A stretch of 64,000 nucleotides of DNA from Lysinibacillus cavernae (GTDB lineage Bacteria > Bacillota > Bacilli > Bacillales_A > Planococcaceae), in contig NZ_WMEF01000001.1 of assembly GCF_009724685.1 (NCBI RefSeq), positions 186,001 through 250,000 of the forward strand, read 5' to 3'. The notes below the pieces were generated by a model that was not told where the DNA came from, made no database searches, and worked only from the letters and a program-made list of their open reading frames with translations. Below, piece by piece: positions 1 through 8,600 of the stretch (its first letter is position 1; every line of letters starts with the position of its first letter). The translations under genes were made by a program, and so were the position numbers.

Positions 1-79
1 CATCTAAATCAATCGCAACTGAAATTTGCGTTTCATTTGTTGTACGCTCCACTTTTGCATATCGTTTCTTCTCTGTCAT
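1..79 (-). CDS. hisB: Imidazoleglycerol-phosphate dehydratase, N-terminal part only (cut by window edge)
   Basis: The minus strand from position 79 reads ATG and then about 26 codons without a stop to the window edge. The peptide begins MTEKKRYAKVERTTNET and continues into QISVAIDLD. The pattern 'R.A.V.R.T.ET.I.V.I.LD' is the usual start of HisB, which dehydrates imidazoleglycerol phosphate in histidine synthesis. It starts 4 bp after the hisD stop, so it is the next gene of the his operon. The catalytic region lies outside the window. Confidence 0.85.
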   Translation of the reverse strand, partial: MTEKKRYAKVERTTNETQISVAIDLD

Positions 80-83
80 TGTT

Positions 84-1355
84 CTATTTCTCCCATCCAC
101 GAGATTCCACTGCACGTGCATGGCCCTCTAAACCTTCCATCCTTGCTAAACGTGCAATTTTTGGTGCATTGTCTTTCCAAGTTTTTTCACTGTAATAAAC
201 AATACTTGATTTTTTCATAAAATCATCTACATTTAAGCCACTTGCAAAACGCGCTGTGCTATTGGTTGGTAACACATGATTCGTCCCTGCAAAATAATCA
301 CCAACAGGCTCTGAACTATACCTACCAATAAAAATACTACCAGCATGTCTTATTTGGTCAGTTATAGCCACCGCATCTTCTGTAATAATTTCTAAATGCT
401 CAGGTGCTAATGTATTAATCGCTTCTACTGCGTCTAACAACGTATCAGCTACATAAATAGTCCCAAAATTCTCTATAGAAGCACGTGCCACTTCTTGACG
501 AGGTAAGTTCACCAACTGCTTCTCTACTTCCTCGGCTACTTTTTTGGCTAAATGCTCTGAGGTCGTAACAAGTATGGCACAGGCCAATCGATCATGCTCT
601 GCTTGTGATAAAAGATCGGCAGCGATTTCATCAGGATATGCTGTGTCATCAGCCAGTACAGCTATCTCACTAGGTCCCGCAATCATATCAATCGCTACTT
701 CGCCAAATACCTCACGTTTAGCAAGAGCCACAAAAATATTTCCTGGACCTGTAATTTTATCGACTGGGGCAATTGTTTCTGTGCCGTATGCAAGGGCAGC
801 AATCGCTTGTGCTCCACCCACCTTATAAATTTCATCAACCCCTAAAAGATGAGCTGCCACAAGTACTCCTGCTGGTAGTTTTCCATTCTGACCTGCTGGA
901 GAAGTAATAACAATGCGCCTCACTCCTGCTACCTGCGCTGGAATGACATTCATTAACACAGATGAAGGATATGCTGCTGTTCCCCCTGGAACGTACAATC
1001 CAACTGAATCTAGAGCTATCACTCGTTGACCTAACCAAGAACCGTCACCCAACTCTAGGCGATAACCTGAACGTATCTGTTGTTCGTGATAAAGACGAAT
1101 ATTTTTGGCCGCTTCTTCCAAATCTTTATAGAGTTGTCGATCAAGAGCATTTACCGCTTCTTGCATTTCGGCCTTTGTGACACGCAAATTTTCAGGTACA
1201 TAGCCATCCCATCTTTCCGTGTAGGCACGTAAAGCTGTATCTCCCTGTGCCTTAACATCCGATAGCACTTGCCGCACTACTTTTAACTGTTCCTCATTTC
1301 CCCCCTCAAGTGGTCTTTTTAAGGAAATGCCTTTTGTAAGCTTTGTTATTTTCAT
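84..1355 (-). CDS. hisD: Histidinol dehydrogenase
   Basis: The 423-residue protein has the normal family length. It catalyses the last two steps of histidine synthesis, the NAD-dependent oxidation of histidinol to histidine, using zinc. Visible signatures are the Gln/His zinc ligands in LSQAEHDRLA, the catalytic Glu-His pair in APEHLEI, the Asp/His ligands in GDYFAGTNHVLPT, and a C-terminal His in EGHARAV. An AAAGGGG ribosome site lies just before the ATG. It sits 40 bp after hisG and 4 bp before hisB in the minus-strand his operon. Confidence 0.97.
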   Translation of the reverse strand: MKITKLTKGISLKRPLEGGNEEQLKVVRQVLSDVKAQGDTALRAYTERWDGYVPENLRVTKAEMQEAVNALDRQLYKDLEEAAKNIRLYHEQQIRSGYRLELGDGSWLGQRVIALDSVGLYVPGGTAAYPSSVLMNVIPAQVAGVRRIVITSPAGQNGKLPAGVLVAAHLLGVDEIYKVGGAQAIAALAYGTETIAPVDKITGPGNIFVALAKREVFGEVAIDMIAGPSEIAVLADDTAYPDEIAADLLSQAEHDRLACAILVTTSEHLAKKVAEEVEKQLVNLPRQEVARASIENFGTIYVADTLLDAVEAINTLAPEHLEIITEDAVAITDQIRHAGSIFIGRYSSEPVGDYFAGTNHVLPTNSTARFASGLNVDDFMKKSSIVYYSEKTWKDNAPKIARLARMEGLEGHARAVESRGWEK

Positions 1356-1395
1356 AGGATTAATCCCCTTTAGTCTTTCATATGTAGCTATACGA

Positions 1396-2031
1396 TTACT
1401 TTTTGTGCAGATTCACACATTTCTTTAAACGCTTCACAAGGTCAATAATACGATCACCCTTCATACGATAACTTACAGGGTTTGCAATTAATCGAGAAGA
1501 AACATCCGTAATAAATTCATACTCTACTAAACCATTCTCTTTTAATGTACGTCCTGTAGAAACAATATCGACAATCCGATCAGCCAAGCCAATCATTGGT
1601 GCTAATTCAATAGATCCATTAAGCTCAATAATTTCAACTTGCTCACCAATACCTTTGTAGTACTTCATTGCGATATTCGGATATTTCGTGGCAATTCTAG
1701 GGGCAATTTCATTCATCGTAGTATTAGGTAAGCCTGCTGATGCGATATAGCAATGACTAATTTTCAAATCAAGTAATTCATGCACCTCTCGCTGTTGCTC
1801 TAACAAGACATCCTTCCCAGCAATCCCAATATCAGCAACACCATGTTCAACATAGACAGGAACATCCATTGGCTTTGATAAAATAAAGCGAATTTTTTCT
1901 TCTGGTATTTCAATCATTAATTTACGCGACATTTCTACTTCTTCTGGTAAATTAAAGCCCGCCTCTAACAGCATTTGATATGCCTCTTCAAAGATTCGTC
2001 CTTTTGGCATTGCAATCGTTAATTCATTCAC
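1396..2031 (-). CDS. hisG: ATP phosphoribosyltransferase, short-form catalytic subunit
   Basis: HisG joins ATP and PRPP in the first, committed step of histidine synthesis. At 211 residues it is the short form, which lacks the regulatory domain and needs HisZ, encoded just upstream. The PRPP-binding loop is visible in [15 protein letters not shown] place the start at GTG 2031 ([12 protein letters not shown]), not at the in-frame ATG 2055, because AGGAGG lies 9 nt before the GTG. That start overlaps the hisZ stop by 8 bp, so the two subunits are probably translationally coupled. Confidence 0.95.
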   Translation of the reverse strand: MNELTIAMPKGRIFEEAYQMLLEAGFNLPEEVEMSRKLMIEIPEEKIRFILSKPMDVPVYVEHGVADIGIAGKDVLLEQQREVHELLDLKISHCYIASAGLPNTTMNEIAPRIATKYPNIAMKYYKGIGEQVEIIELNGSIELAPMIGLADRIVDIVSTGRTLKENGLVEYEFITDVSSRLIANPVSYRMKGDRIIDLVKRLKKCVNLHKK

Positions 2032-3196
2032 TACCAACTTCCTCCTGTCCAACAACTACCACTTCTGTAAAGTATGCTAAAAAGGCTGCTTCATCGACTA
2101 GGCTACTACGTAACTGTAAAGTAGCTAATTTCCCTGCTGCTCGTAATGCTTTTACATGTAATAAAGCTGCTTCATATTGTTTTTCCTCAAAAAGCACCAC
2201 TGTTGCTTCTTGCCGCTTCTCCGACTGCCCATTCAATGTTTCCAACAAACGATCGACTCGAATGCTAAAGCCTGTAGCTCCAACTTTTGAACCAAACACC
2301 TCTAACAAGCCATCATAACGGCCACCATTACCTAATGGAAAACCGCTTCCTACAGCAAATACTTCAAAAAGCATACCTGTGTAGTAGCTCATATGACTAG
2401 AAAGTGTAAAATCAAAAGCTACATATTCAGCTAAGTCAGACATTTCCAGTAGTTGAGCAAGCTGTTGCATGTATTCTAACGCATCATTTTTGCGTACATA
2501 TTTTTCGATATCACGGATATCCTTCACATCCATTGCTTCTTCAATAAATTGCAACAGTGCATCAGATTTAGCTTTCGGTAAATCAAATGACTCCACCGCT
2601 TCTTCAAACCCAACATAATTTCGTTGGACAAGCAATGTTCTAAGTGTTGCTTGCTGTTCAATACTCTCTGTGTAATCTTGTAAAATGCAATTTAGGATGC
2701 CTGCATGGCCAATCGTTACCTTAAACTCTTCTAATTTAAAATGCTTTAATAGCTCCATTGCCGTCACAATGACTTCTGCATCAGCAAATACTGATTGATC
2801 ACCTATTAACTCTATCCCCATTTGATCGAATTCTGCTGGTCTTCCCCCCTCTGTTTCTTGTGCTCGAAAAACACTTGCGAAATAAGCAAGGCGTAGAGGG
2901 ATCATTTCTTTCAATAATTTTGAAGTAGCTACTCGTGCAATCGGTGTTGTCATATCAGGTCGCAGTACTAATGTGTTTCCCTGGCTATCCACTAGCTTAA
3001 ATAGATGAGCATCCGCAATCGCTGAAGCTTTCCCAACTGTATCGAAATACTCAACAGCAGGTGTTTTAATAAACTCATAACCCCTTTTATATAAAAAGTC
3101 TCTGCCTGAATGTCTAACAGCTTCAACTTTCTCAAAGATTTGCGGAAATGTATCGCGCATTCCAAGTGGTTTTTCAAACATTTTTATTGACGACAT
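2024..3196 (-). CDS. hisZ: ATP phosphoribosyltransferase regulatory subunit
   Basis: HisZ is a histidyl-tRNA synthetase-like protein without the anticodon-binding domain. It forms the hetero-octamer with short HisG and gives it activity and feedback control. The 390-residue length and class II synthetase motifs agree: [17 protein letters not shown] (motif 1 region), [13 protein letters not shown] (motif 2) and GNGGRYDGL near residue 272. It is the first gene of the minus-strand his operon and has a sigma-A-type promoter at 3260-3288. GAGGAAG serves as the ribosome site. Confidence 0.95.
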   Translation of the reverse strand: MSSIKMFEKPLGMRDTFPQIFEKVEAVRHSGRDFLYKRGYEFIKTPAVEYFDTVGKASAIADAHLFKLVDSQGNTLVLRPDMTTPIARVATSKLLKEMIPLRLAYFASVFRAQETEGGRPAEFDQMGIELIGDQSVFADAEVIVTAMELLKHFKLEEFKVTIGHAGILNCILQDYTESIEQQATLRTLLVQRNYVGFEEAVESFDLPKAKSDALLQFIEEAMDVKDIRDIEKYVRKNDALEYMQQLAQLLEMSDLAEYVAFDFTLSSHMSYYTGMLFEVFAVGSGFPLGNGGRYDGLLEVFGSKVGATGFSIRVDRLLETLNGQSEKRQEATVVLFEEKQYEAALLHVKALRAAGKLATLQLRSSLVDEAAFLAYFTEVVVVGQEEVGSE

Positions 3197-3259
3197 ATGG
3201 ACACTTCCTCACATTTCACTTTAATTCACTAGAGTATTAGAGAATCAGATTATGAAAGA

Positions 3260-3288
3260 ATTCTAACTTATTTCTTTTAAACAGTCAA
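3260..3288 (-). promoter_or_regulatory. Sigma-A promoter for hisZ operon
   Basis: On the minus strand TTGACT (3288-3283) and TAGAAT (3265-3260) are separated by exactly 17 bp. The -10 lies 63 bp before the hisZ ATG. This is a good match to the vegetative consensus. I saw no T-box or histidine-rich leader peptide in the short leader, so the control mechanism is not evident. Confidence 0.65.
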
Positions 3289-3414
3289 CGTTATATTCTC
3301 TAATTTTCAAAATCTTTAAATACTTACTATTCCGTTAATTATACACATTGAATGCTGAACAATTACATAAAAAACACGACATCATTTCTCTTATAATCTA
3401 ACAAAACGCTTTAC

Positions 3415-3667
3415 TGAGAATGAGAATGTGTCTATTTTGTGACAAGATAAACAGTAATCATGTAAAGTATAATCTAAAAAATTGATAATGATTCTCTTTT
3501 GAAAAATAATTGACAAAGATATAGATATTTCAATGATTTATTCTCAATACAGAAAACTATAAATTATTTTAAAATAATTAAATCCAATCTATTAATTATA
3601 ATGATTCTCAATCTCATTATCAACAAGAATACTTTATTATCAATATATCCATTGATTATTACTCTCA
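3415..3667. promoter_or_regulatory. Cluster of Fur/PerR-like boxes
   Basis: Several matches to the 7-1-7 Fur box TGATAATnATTATCA fall within about 250 bp: 3483-3497 (13 of 15), 3596-3610 (13 of 15; its left half TTATAAT is also a perfect PerR half-site), 3608-3622 (right half perfect, overlapping the previous site) and 3653-3667 (12 of 15). Tandem GAGAAT hexamers lie at 3416-3427. The region is between divergent hisZ and the small gene at 3761. Counts were made by eye with the unmatched central base ignored; binding is inferred. Confidence 0.65.
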
Positions 3668-3680
3668 TTCTACTTTTTCT

Positions 3681-3709
3681 TTTACTTCTTAAAAAGCTTA
3701 ATATAGAAT
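3681..3709 (+). promoter_or_regulatory. Possible promoter of the 67-residue gene
   Basis: TTTACT (3681-3686) and TAGAAT (3704-3709) are 17 bp apart and lie 51 bp before the ATG at 3761. The nearest Fur-like box ends 13 bp upstream of the -35. A perfect TTGACA also occurs at 3510-3515 among the boxes but has a poor -10. The choice between them is uncertain. Confidence 0.4.
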
Positions 3710-3760
3710 AACTTTAATAACAAAAAGCACCATATTAACTACACATTGGAGGGATTTATT

Positions 3761-3964
3761 ATGGCATGTCCATTCGTACAACTTAGTGAGCAAATGATCG
3801 TTAGTATTTGTAAAGGTGATTTTTATCCTGGTGACAAAGTGACACTACACACAACTGAAGACATTGATGGGACTGCAATTAAATCAACCTTTGTTGAATC
3901 AACTTGCTTAGGTGATCACGACAATTGTGAATTTAAATCAGACTATGACGCAGCTCTTGCATAA
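3761..3964 (+). CDS. Small four-cysteine protein of unknown function
   Basis: I do not recognise this 67-residue protein. The ATG at 3761 follows GGAGGG with good spacing; a TTG 15 bp upstream lies inside that ribosome site and is not the start. It has four cysteines (3, 17, 49, 56), is acidic towards the C-terminus, and has no signal peptide or membrane segment. It stands alone between hisZ and the acyltransferase gene, behind a Fur-like box cluster and in front of a strong terminator, so it is a single-gene unit. Iron or peroxide control is inferred from the boxes. A metal-binding role is possible but not shown. Confidence 0.8.
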   Translation: MACPFVQLSEQMIVSICKGDFYPGDKVTLHTTEDIDGTAIKSTFVESTCLGDHDNCEFKSDYDAALA

Positions 3965-3974
3965 ACAGTAAAGG

Positions 3975-4012
3975 CTACTCCAAGAACTACTAGTTTTTGG
4001 AGTAGTTTTTTT
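3975..4012 (+). terminator. Rho-independent terminator of the small gene
   Basis: The stem CTACTCCAA / TTGGAGTAG (3975-3983 and 3997-4005) is followed by seven T residues. It ends the transcript of the gene at 3761. Confidence 0.85.
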
Positions 4013-4017
4013 ATATA

Positions 4018-4058
4018 AAAAAACTCACGAAGTATATACCAATACAACGTGAGTTTTT
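4018..4058 (-). terminator. Terminator after the acyltransferase gene
   Basis: An inverted repeat AAAAACTCACG / CGTGAGTTTTT lies directly after the minus-strand stop codon at 4060. On the minus strand it is followed by a T-rich run. It ends the hprK-lgt-ppaX-acyltransferase operon. Confidence 0.75.
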
Positions 4059-4059
4059 A

Positions 4060-4602
4060 TTATTTTTTTGGTGTACACCACTCGACAACCTCATTGCGCT
4101 TACGCTCTGCCATTTGTTCAGCAGTATAAATAATTTGCATAGGATTGCCTCCTGCTAAACAACCTGCTGGCACATCTTTATGTACAAGTGTGGCAGCTGA
4201 AACAATAGCGCCATCACCGATTGTTACACCTGGTAAAATCGTCGAATTTGCACCAATCATTACTTCATTACCAATATAAACATCACCTAAGCGATATTCC
4301 TCTATTAAATATTCATGCGCTAAAATTGTCGTATTAAAACCAATAACCGTATTTTCGCCAATGAAAATACGTTCAGGAAACATTGTATCTGGCATGACCA
4401 TTAAGGCCAATGAAGTTCGCTCGCCAATAGTCATCTTTAAAAATGTTCGATAAAGCCAGTTTTTCACACGTAAAATTGGTGTGAAGCGTCCAATTTGAAT
4501 GACAATGAAACACTTCATCACCTTCCAAAAGGACACCGTATCATAAATGTTCCAAAGCGAATTGGCTCCTTCGACACGGTAACGTTCTGTTTTACGCGCC
4601 AT
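4060..4602 (-). CDS. Hexapeptide-repeat acetyltransferase (YvoF-like)
   Basis: The 180-residue protein is a left-handed beta-helix acyltransferase of the maltose/galactoside O-acetyltransferase type. Hexapeptide repeats are clear from about residue 78 (RIFIGENTVIGFNTTI, then VYIGNEVMIGANSTILPGVTIGDGAIV), followed by the usual closing GGNPMQII. The acceptor is unknown. It lies 6 bp after ppaX, and its AGAGGGG ribosome site is within the ppaX end. In B. subtilis yvoF holds the same place between ppaX and hisZ, which supports the name. Confidence 0.85.
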   Translation of the reverse strand: MARKTERYRVEGANSLWNIYDTVSFWKVMKCFIVIQIGRFTPILRVKNWLYRTFLKMTIGERTSLALMVMPDTMFPERIFIGENTVIGFNTTILAHEYLIEEYRLGDVYIGNEVMIGANSTILPGVTIGDGAIVSAATLVHKDVPAGCLAGGNPMQIIYTAEQMAERKRNEVVEWCTPKK

Positions 4603-4608
4603 CTACCC

Positions 4609-5250
4609 TTACCCCTCTTTCACAATAGCAAATAAATCTGTCATATGATGCAACAAATATTCTGGCTTATACTGTTGTAAGTATGCTTCTCCTTTAATTG
4701 CCCAAGCAACACCAGCTGCTCTTACACCAGCACGATGTCCTGCTTCAATATCATGCGAATTATCACCAATCATAATGGCATCTTCATTGTCTATCCCTAA
4801 GCGTTCCAAAGCAAGTAATACTGGCTCTGGATCAGGCTTCACATTTTTCACATCATCTGTGCCTATACGAACATCAAATAGATGGGTAGCTCCAAGAATT
4901 GACAGTCCACGATCAATGGTATCATTACGTTTCGTCGATACAATAGCCAATCGAATTCCTTGTGCTTTTAATTGCTCTAATGTTGACACGACATCAGGAT
5001 ATTGACTAACAAGTTCATCATGATGTGCTATATTCCAAGCACGGTATTTTGCTATTAATGCGTCCTCTTCACCTGGTGCAATGTCGTTAAATGTCTGTTT
5101 TAGTGATGGACCAATGAATTTCAAGCAATCATTTGGCGAATATTGCCCGGGAAATCGCTCATTTAACACATGCATAAATGTTTGAATGATTAAATCATTT
5201 GTATTAAGTAAAGTCCCATCAAAATCAAATAGTAATGCCTTTACAGCCAT
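4609..5250 (-). CDS. ppaX: Pyrophosphatase PpaX
   Basis: PpaX is a haloacid dehalogenase-family hydrolase that removes the pyrophosphate made when HprK/P dephosphorylates seryl-HPr. The 213-residue protein shows all four HAD motifs: DFDGTLLNT near residue 9, ST in IVSTKRN, the Lys in KPDPEPV, and GDNSHDIEAG. It lies 13 bp after lgt, in the hprK-lgt-ppaX arrangement known from B. subtilis, which links it to carbon catabolite control. A generic HAD phosphatase is the only alternative. Confidence 0.93.
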   Translation of the reverse strand: MAVKALLFDFDGTLLNTNDLIIQTFMHVLNERFPGQYSPNDCLKFIGPSLKQTFNDIAPGEEDALIAKYRAWNIAHHDELVSQYPDVVSTLEQLKAQGIRLAIVSTKRNDTIDRGLSILGATHLFDVRIGTDDVKNVKPDPEPVLLALERLGIDNEDAIMIGDNSHDIEAGHRAGVRAAGVAWAIKGEAYLQQYKPEYLLHHMTDLFAIVKEG

Positions 5251-5263
5251 ATTTTACATCCCC

Positions 5264-6085
5264 TTACTTATCATCCAAGTATTTCACGGCTGGTTTCACC
5301 TTTATTCTGCGATAAATAATGGCACCTAGACCTACTACAATACTAATAATGGATACAACCTGTGCTGAGCGTAAATCGCCTACTAGGTATAGACTATCTG
5401 TACGCATTCCTTCAATATAGAAGCGACCGATAGAATACCAAATTAAATAACCGAAGAAAATTTCCCCACGATTTAAATTCACTTTACGTAATACTAATAA
5501 AATGATAAGCCCAATCAAATTCCAAACTGATTCATATAAAAACGTAGGGTGTACATACGAACCTAATTCTTCTATATACATTTGATTGATAATCCAATCT
5601 GGAAGCATTAGGTTTTCTAAAAACGCCTTTGATACTTCACCACCATAAGCCTCTTGGTTCATAAAGTTGCCCCAACGGCCAATAATTTGTCCAATTAAAA
5701 TACTTGGTGCTGCAATATCCGCTACTCGTAAAAAGCTTACATTTTTTATACGAGTAAATATGTAAGCCGTCACAAATGCCCCGATGAGTGCTCCGTGAAT
5801 GGCAATACCACCATTCCATATCTCAATAATTTTGCTTGGATTTTCACTATAGTAATCCCAACGCATTGACACATAATAAATACGTGCACAAATGATGGAA
5901 ATTGGAACTGCCCATAGTAATAAATCTGCGAGGAAGTCTTCAGGCAGTCCTCGCTTAACAGACTCTCTCTGCCCAACTACATAAGCTAAAATAATACCCG
6001 ATACAATTAGCAATCCATACCAACGAACTGGAATTGGTCCTAAATGAAAGGCAATCGGGTCAATCTGTAATAGTAATAAATCCAT
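5264..6085 (-). CDS. lgt: Prolipoprotein diacylglyceryl transferase
   Basis: Lgt moves diacylglycerol from phosphatidylglycerol to the lipobox cysteine of prolipoproteins in the membrane. The 273-residue protein has about seven hydrophobic segments, the conserved HGALIGA stretch near residue 94, and the family signature [10 protein letters not shown] with its essential Arg. GAGAGGAG precedes the ATG. It is followed by ppaX and preceded by hprK. Substrates in this window include the lipoproteins CtaC and CccB. Confidence 0.97.
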   Translation of the reverse strand: MDLLLLQIDPIAFHLGPIPVRWYGLLIVSGIILAYVVGQRESVKRGLPEDFLADLLLWAVPISIICARIYYVSMRWDYYSENPSKIIEIWNGGIAIHGALIGAFVTAYIFTRIKNVSFLRVADIAAPSILIGQIIGRWGNFMNQEAYGGEVSKAFLENLMLPDWIINQMYIEELGSYVHPTFLYESVWNLIGLIILLVLRKVNLNRGEIFFGYLIWYSIGRFYIEGMRTDSLYLVGDLRSAQVVSIISIVVGLGAIIYRRIKVKPAVKYLDDK

Positions 6086-6135
6086 CTTCTGCTCCTCTCA
6101 ATATGTCCATGAACAATGAACTAGCAAATAACTTT

Positions 6136-7071
6136 TTAATCATCTAACACATCATTCGACGTAATAACTTCATCTAATCGTCTTGAAAATTCCTCGGCTG
6201 CATTCACGCCCATTTTCTTTAAACGATAATTCATTGCAGCTACTTCAATAATAACTGAAACATTGCGTCCTGGTCTTACAGGGATTGTTAATTTTGTCAG
6301 CTCTGTATCAATTATTTTCATTTTCTCTTCTTCTAAGCCTAGTCGATCATACACTTTTTGTGGATCCCAAATTTCTAGCTCAATAATGAGTGTAATACGT
6401 TTATATGGGCGTACCGCACTTGCACCAAATAGTGTCATAATGTCAATAATACCAATGCCTCGTATTTCCAATAAATGCTCTAATAAAGGTGGTGGACTAC
6501 CAATTAATAAGTTTTCTGATTCTTGACGAATCTCAACACAATCGTCCGCTACTAAACGATGACCTTTTTTAACGAGCTCAAGCGCTGTTTCACTTTTACC
6601 TACGCCACTTTTACCAATAATAAGCACACCGATTCCATATACATCAACAAGTACACCATGCGCAGCTGTCATTGGTGCTAAGCGTCCTTCTAAATAGTTT
6701 GTCAATCTACTCGAAAATTTGGTTGTCGTCATATGTGTTTTAAAAACGGGAACATGTTTTTCGTTGGCAGCCTGTAGAAGCTCCTCAGGTATTTCTAAAT
6801 CTCGAGAAATAATAATAGCAGGCGTATCTTGCGAACAAAGTAAACGCATACGCTCAAGCTTTACATCTACTGGCAACATTTCAAAAAAGGAAAGTTCAGT
6901 TTTGCCAAGCAACTGTACACGATTGGCCGGATAATGTGTAAAATATCCTGCCATTTCAAGCCCTGGTCTTGAAATATCACTTGTCACAATCGTCCTGCCG
7001 ATTCCTTCCTCACCAGCTAATAACTCTAACTTAAATTTCTCCATAACATCTCTTGTTAATACTACGACCAA
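6136..7071 (-). CDS. hprK: HPr kinase/phosphorylase
   Basis: This bifunctional enzyme phosphorylates Ser46 of HPr using ATP or pyrophosphate and reverses it by phosphorolysis. It is the sensor of carbon catabolite repression through CcpA. From the chosen start it has 311 residues, with the P-loop GKSGVGKS at about 153-160 and the family signature region [17 protein letters not shown]. The longer frame opens with a TTG at 7086 that overlaps the GGAGG ribosome site. The better start is TTG 7071, 8 nt after that site, which gives the B. subtilis-like length. The operon continues into lgt. Confidence 0.95.
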   Translation of the reverse strand: MVVVLTRDVMEKFKLELLAGEEGIGRTIVTSDISRPGLEMAGYFTHYPANRVQLLGKTELSFFEMLPVDVKLERMRLLCSQDTPAIIISRDLEIPEELLQAANEKHVPVFKTHMTTTKFSSRLTNYLEGRLAPMTAAHGVLVDVYGIGVLIIGKSGVGKSETALELVKKGHRLVADDCVEIRQESENLLIGSPPPLLEHLLEIRGIGIIDIMTLFGASAVRPYKRITLIIELEIWDPQKVYDRLGLEEEKMKIIDTELTKLTIPVRPGRNVSVIIEVAAMNYRLKKMGVNAAEEFSRRLDEVITSNDVLDD

Positions 7072-7170
7072 TGAAAAAGCCTCCAATCAATGGATAAGGT
7101 TCTCCTTATTTTAGCATGTCTATGTATAAAAGAAATGTATTTACTCTCAACTCAGACTTTACTTTAATTA

Positions 7171-7205
7171 AAAAAACTAGCGGTTCTCCAGCCCGCTAGT
7201 TTTTA
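7171..7205 (-). terminator. Terminator after cytochrome c-551 gene
   Basis: The stem AAACTAGCGG / CCGCTAGTTT is followed on the minus strand by a run of T. It lies 9 bp after the stop codon at 7214 and separates this gene from hprK. Confidence 0.85.
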
Positions 7206-7213
7206 AAAAGCTC

Positions 7214-7531
7214 TTATTTTTTAGTAGCTAACCATTTAGCAACTGCTTCAGCATCTGCGCCTTTTACAATTCCTCCTGGCATACCACCTTTACCATTATT
7301 AATAATATCTAAAATTTCCGATTCCGATAAACGAGAACCTACATCGTTTAATGCTGGTCCAGCGGCACCTTGTAGCTCGCCACCGTGACAAGACACACAA
7401 GATTTCATTGCAATAGCCTCACCATCTGGCTCTGTAGCACCTTCATTATTAGTTGCATTTTTATCTCCGCCACCACATGCAGCTAAGAAGATTGCTGATC
7501 CGAACACTAATGTTAACATTGCTTTTTTCAT
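7214..7531 (-). CDS. cccB: Membrane-anchored cytochrome c-551 (CccB-like)
   Basis: The 105-residue protein has a lipoprotein signal peptide ending in LAAC (Cys19), a Gly/Asn/Asp-rich linker, and a single small class I cytochrome c domain. The heme attachment site is CVSCH, and the likely axial Met is in KGGMPGG. It would sit on the outer face of the membrane and shuttle electrons to the terminal oxidase. The next gene upstream encodes a YitT-type protein. Lgt, encoded 5 genes downstream, would lipidate it. Confidence 0.93.
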   Translation of the reverse strand: MKKAMLTLVFGSAIFLAACGGGDKNATNNEGATEPDGEAIAMKSCVSCHGGELQGAAGPALNDVGSRLSESEILDIINNGKGGMPGGIVKGADAEAVAKWLATKK

Positions 7532-7579
7532 TAGTACCCCTCCTCATAATAAATAACTTACGCCGCCATTATACCAAAA

Positions 7580-8422
7580 TTATGCACGTTTGAAACCTTC
7601 TCCTAATACCTCATAAGCATCAGAAACGATAACAAACGCTGATGGATCAACGCTTTTAATGAGTTGTTTCAGCTTTGTGAATTCTGTTTGATAAACAACA
7701 ACCATAAGAATTGGTCGCGCCTCTCCAGTATAACCACCGATTGCTGGTAACTTCGTTACACCCCGATTAATTTCTGCATAAATGGCTTCCCTTACCTCAT
7801 CTTGTTTCAACGTAATAATATAGACCATTTTAGATTGACTAAAACCTAGCTGAATAATATCAATCGTTTTTGTCGTAACAAAAAGTGCAATCAGAGCATA
7901 CAAACCTTTCTCTAAATCAAAAACAACTGCAGCACTAATTGCGATGATTCCATCTATTAACAGTACACTTGTTCCAAGCGATAATCCTGTATACTTCGTA
8001 ATGATTTGCGCTAGTAAATCAGTGCCACCAGTTGAAGCATTCCCTTTAAAGACCAGTCCTATTCCTAGGCCAACAACAATTCCGCCAAAAAGAGCTCCTA
8101 GTAAAGAATTATCAGTCCAAGGCTCCCAGCTATTTGTTAGCAAGACAATAAACGGTAACGTGATCGTACCGATAAATGATTTAATGCCAAATTTTTTGCC
8201 AAGCAATAACACACCAGCAATAAATAATGGAATATTAAATGCATATTGAACAATTCCCGGATTCCAACCAAATAAACCATGCAAAATAGTGCTAATTCCA
8301 CTTACCCCACCTGAAGCGACTTGATTTGGTAATAAAAAAACATTAAAACCAATGGCAATAATTGCCGCTCCTACAATCACATACACATACTCCACAATGC
8401 TTTCTCTAACATCATGTTTCAT
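7580..8422 (-). CDS. YitT family membrane protein (DUF161/DUF2179)
   Basis: The 280-residue protein has about five or six membrane segments in its first 190 residues, with the conserved Gly-rich stretch GGVSGISTILHG and NASTGGTDLLAQI. A soluble DUF2179 domain (about 200-280) ends in SDAYEVLGEGF. The family is common in Bacillales in several paralogues; its transport function is unknown. It lies 48 bp upstream of cccB in the same direction and may be co-transcribed. YvjA is a likely B. subtilis counterpart, recalled rather than checked. Confidence 0.88.
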   Translation of the reverse strand: MKHDVRESIVEYVYVIVGAAIIAIGFNVFLLPNQVASGGVSGISTILHGLFGWNPGIVQYAFNIPLFIAGVLLLGKKFGIKSFIGTITLPFIVLLTNSWEPWTDNSLLGALFGGIVVGLGIGLVFKGNASTGGTDLLAQIITKYTGLSLGTSVLLIDGIIAISAAVVFDLEKGLYALIALFVTTKTIDIIQLGFSQSKMVYIITLKQDEVREAIYAEINRGVTKLPAIGGYTGEARPILMVVVYQTEFTKLKQLIKSVDPSAFVIVSDAYEVLGEGFKRA

Positions 8423-8543
8423 TTCCCCACGCCCACTTCAACTATCAGAATTTTTTTAAGACGAGATGATTATAGCAAATACTTTACACGTTGAGAACTT
8501 CATCCTGATGAAGGAAACACTGCATTGTGGAAGATATAAAATA

Positions 8544-8573
8544 AGCTATCTTAACTGAAAAGTTAAGATAGCT
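8544..8573 (-). terminator. Terminator after EAL-HDOD gene
   Basis: A perfect 13-bp stem AGCTATCTTAACT / AGTTAAGATAGCT encloses a 4-base loop. On the minus strand it is followed by TATTTTAT. It lies 27 bp after the stop at 8601. Confidence 0.75.
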
Positions 8574-8600
8574 ATTGCAGTGGAAATTTATAGACTTTTA

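Noticed and set aside
3197-3420. T-box or his leader attenuator before hisZ
   Set aside because: No histidine-rich leader frame, no T-box TGGN-type sequence and no terminator/antiterminator pair were seen; the leader is short.
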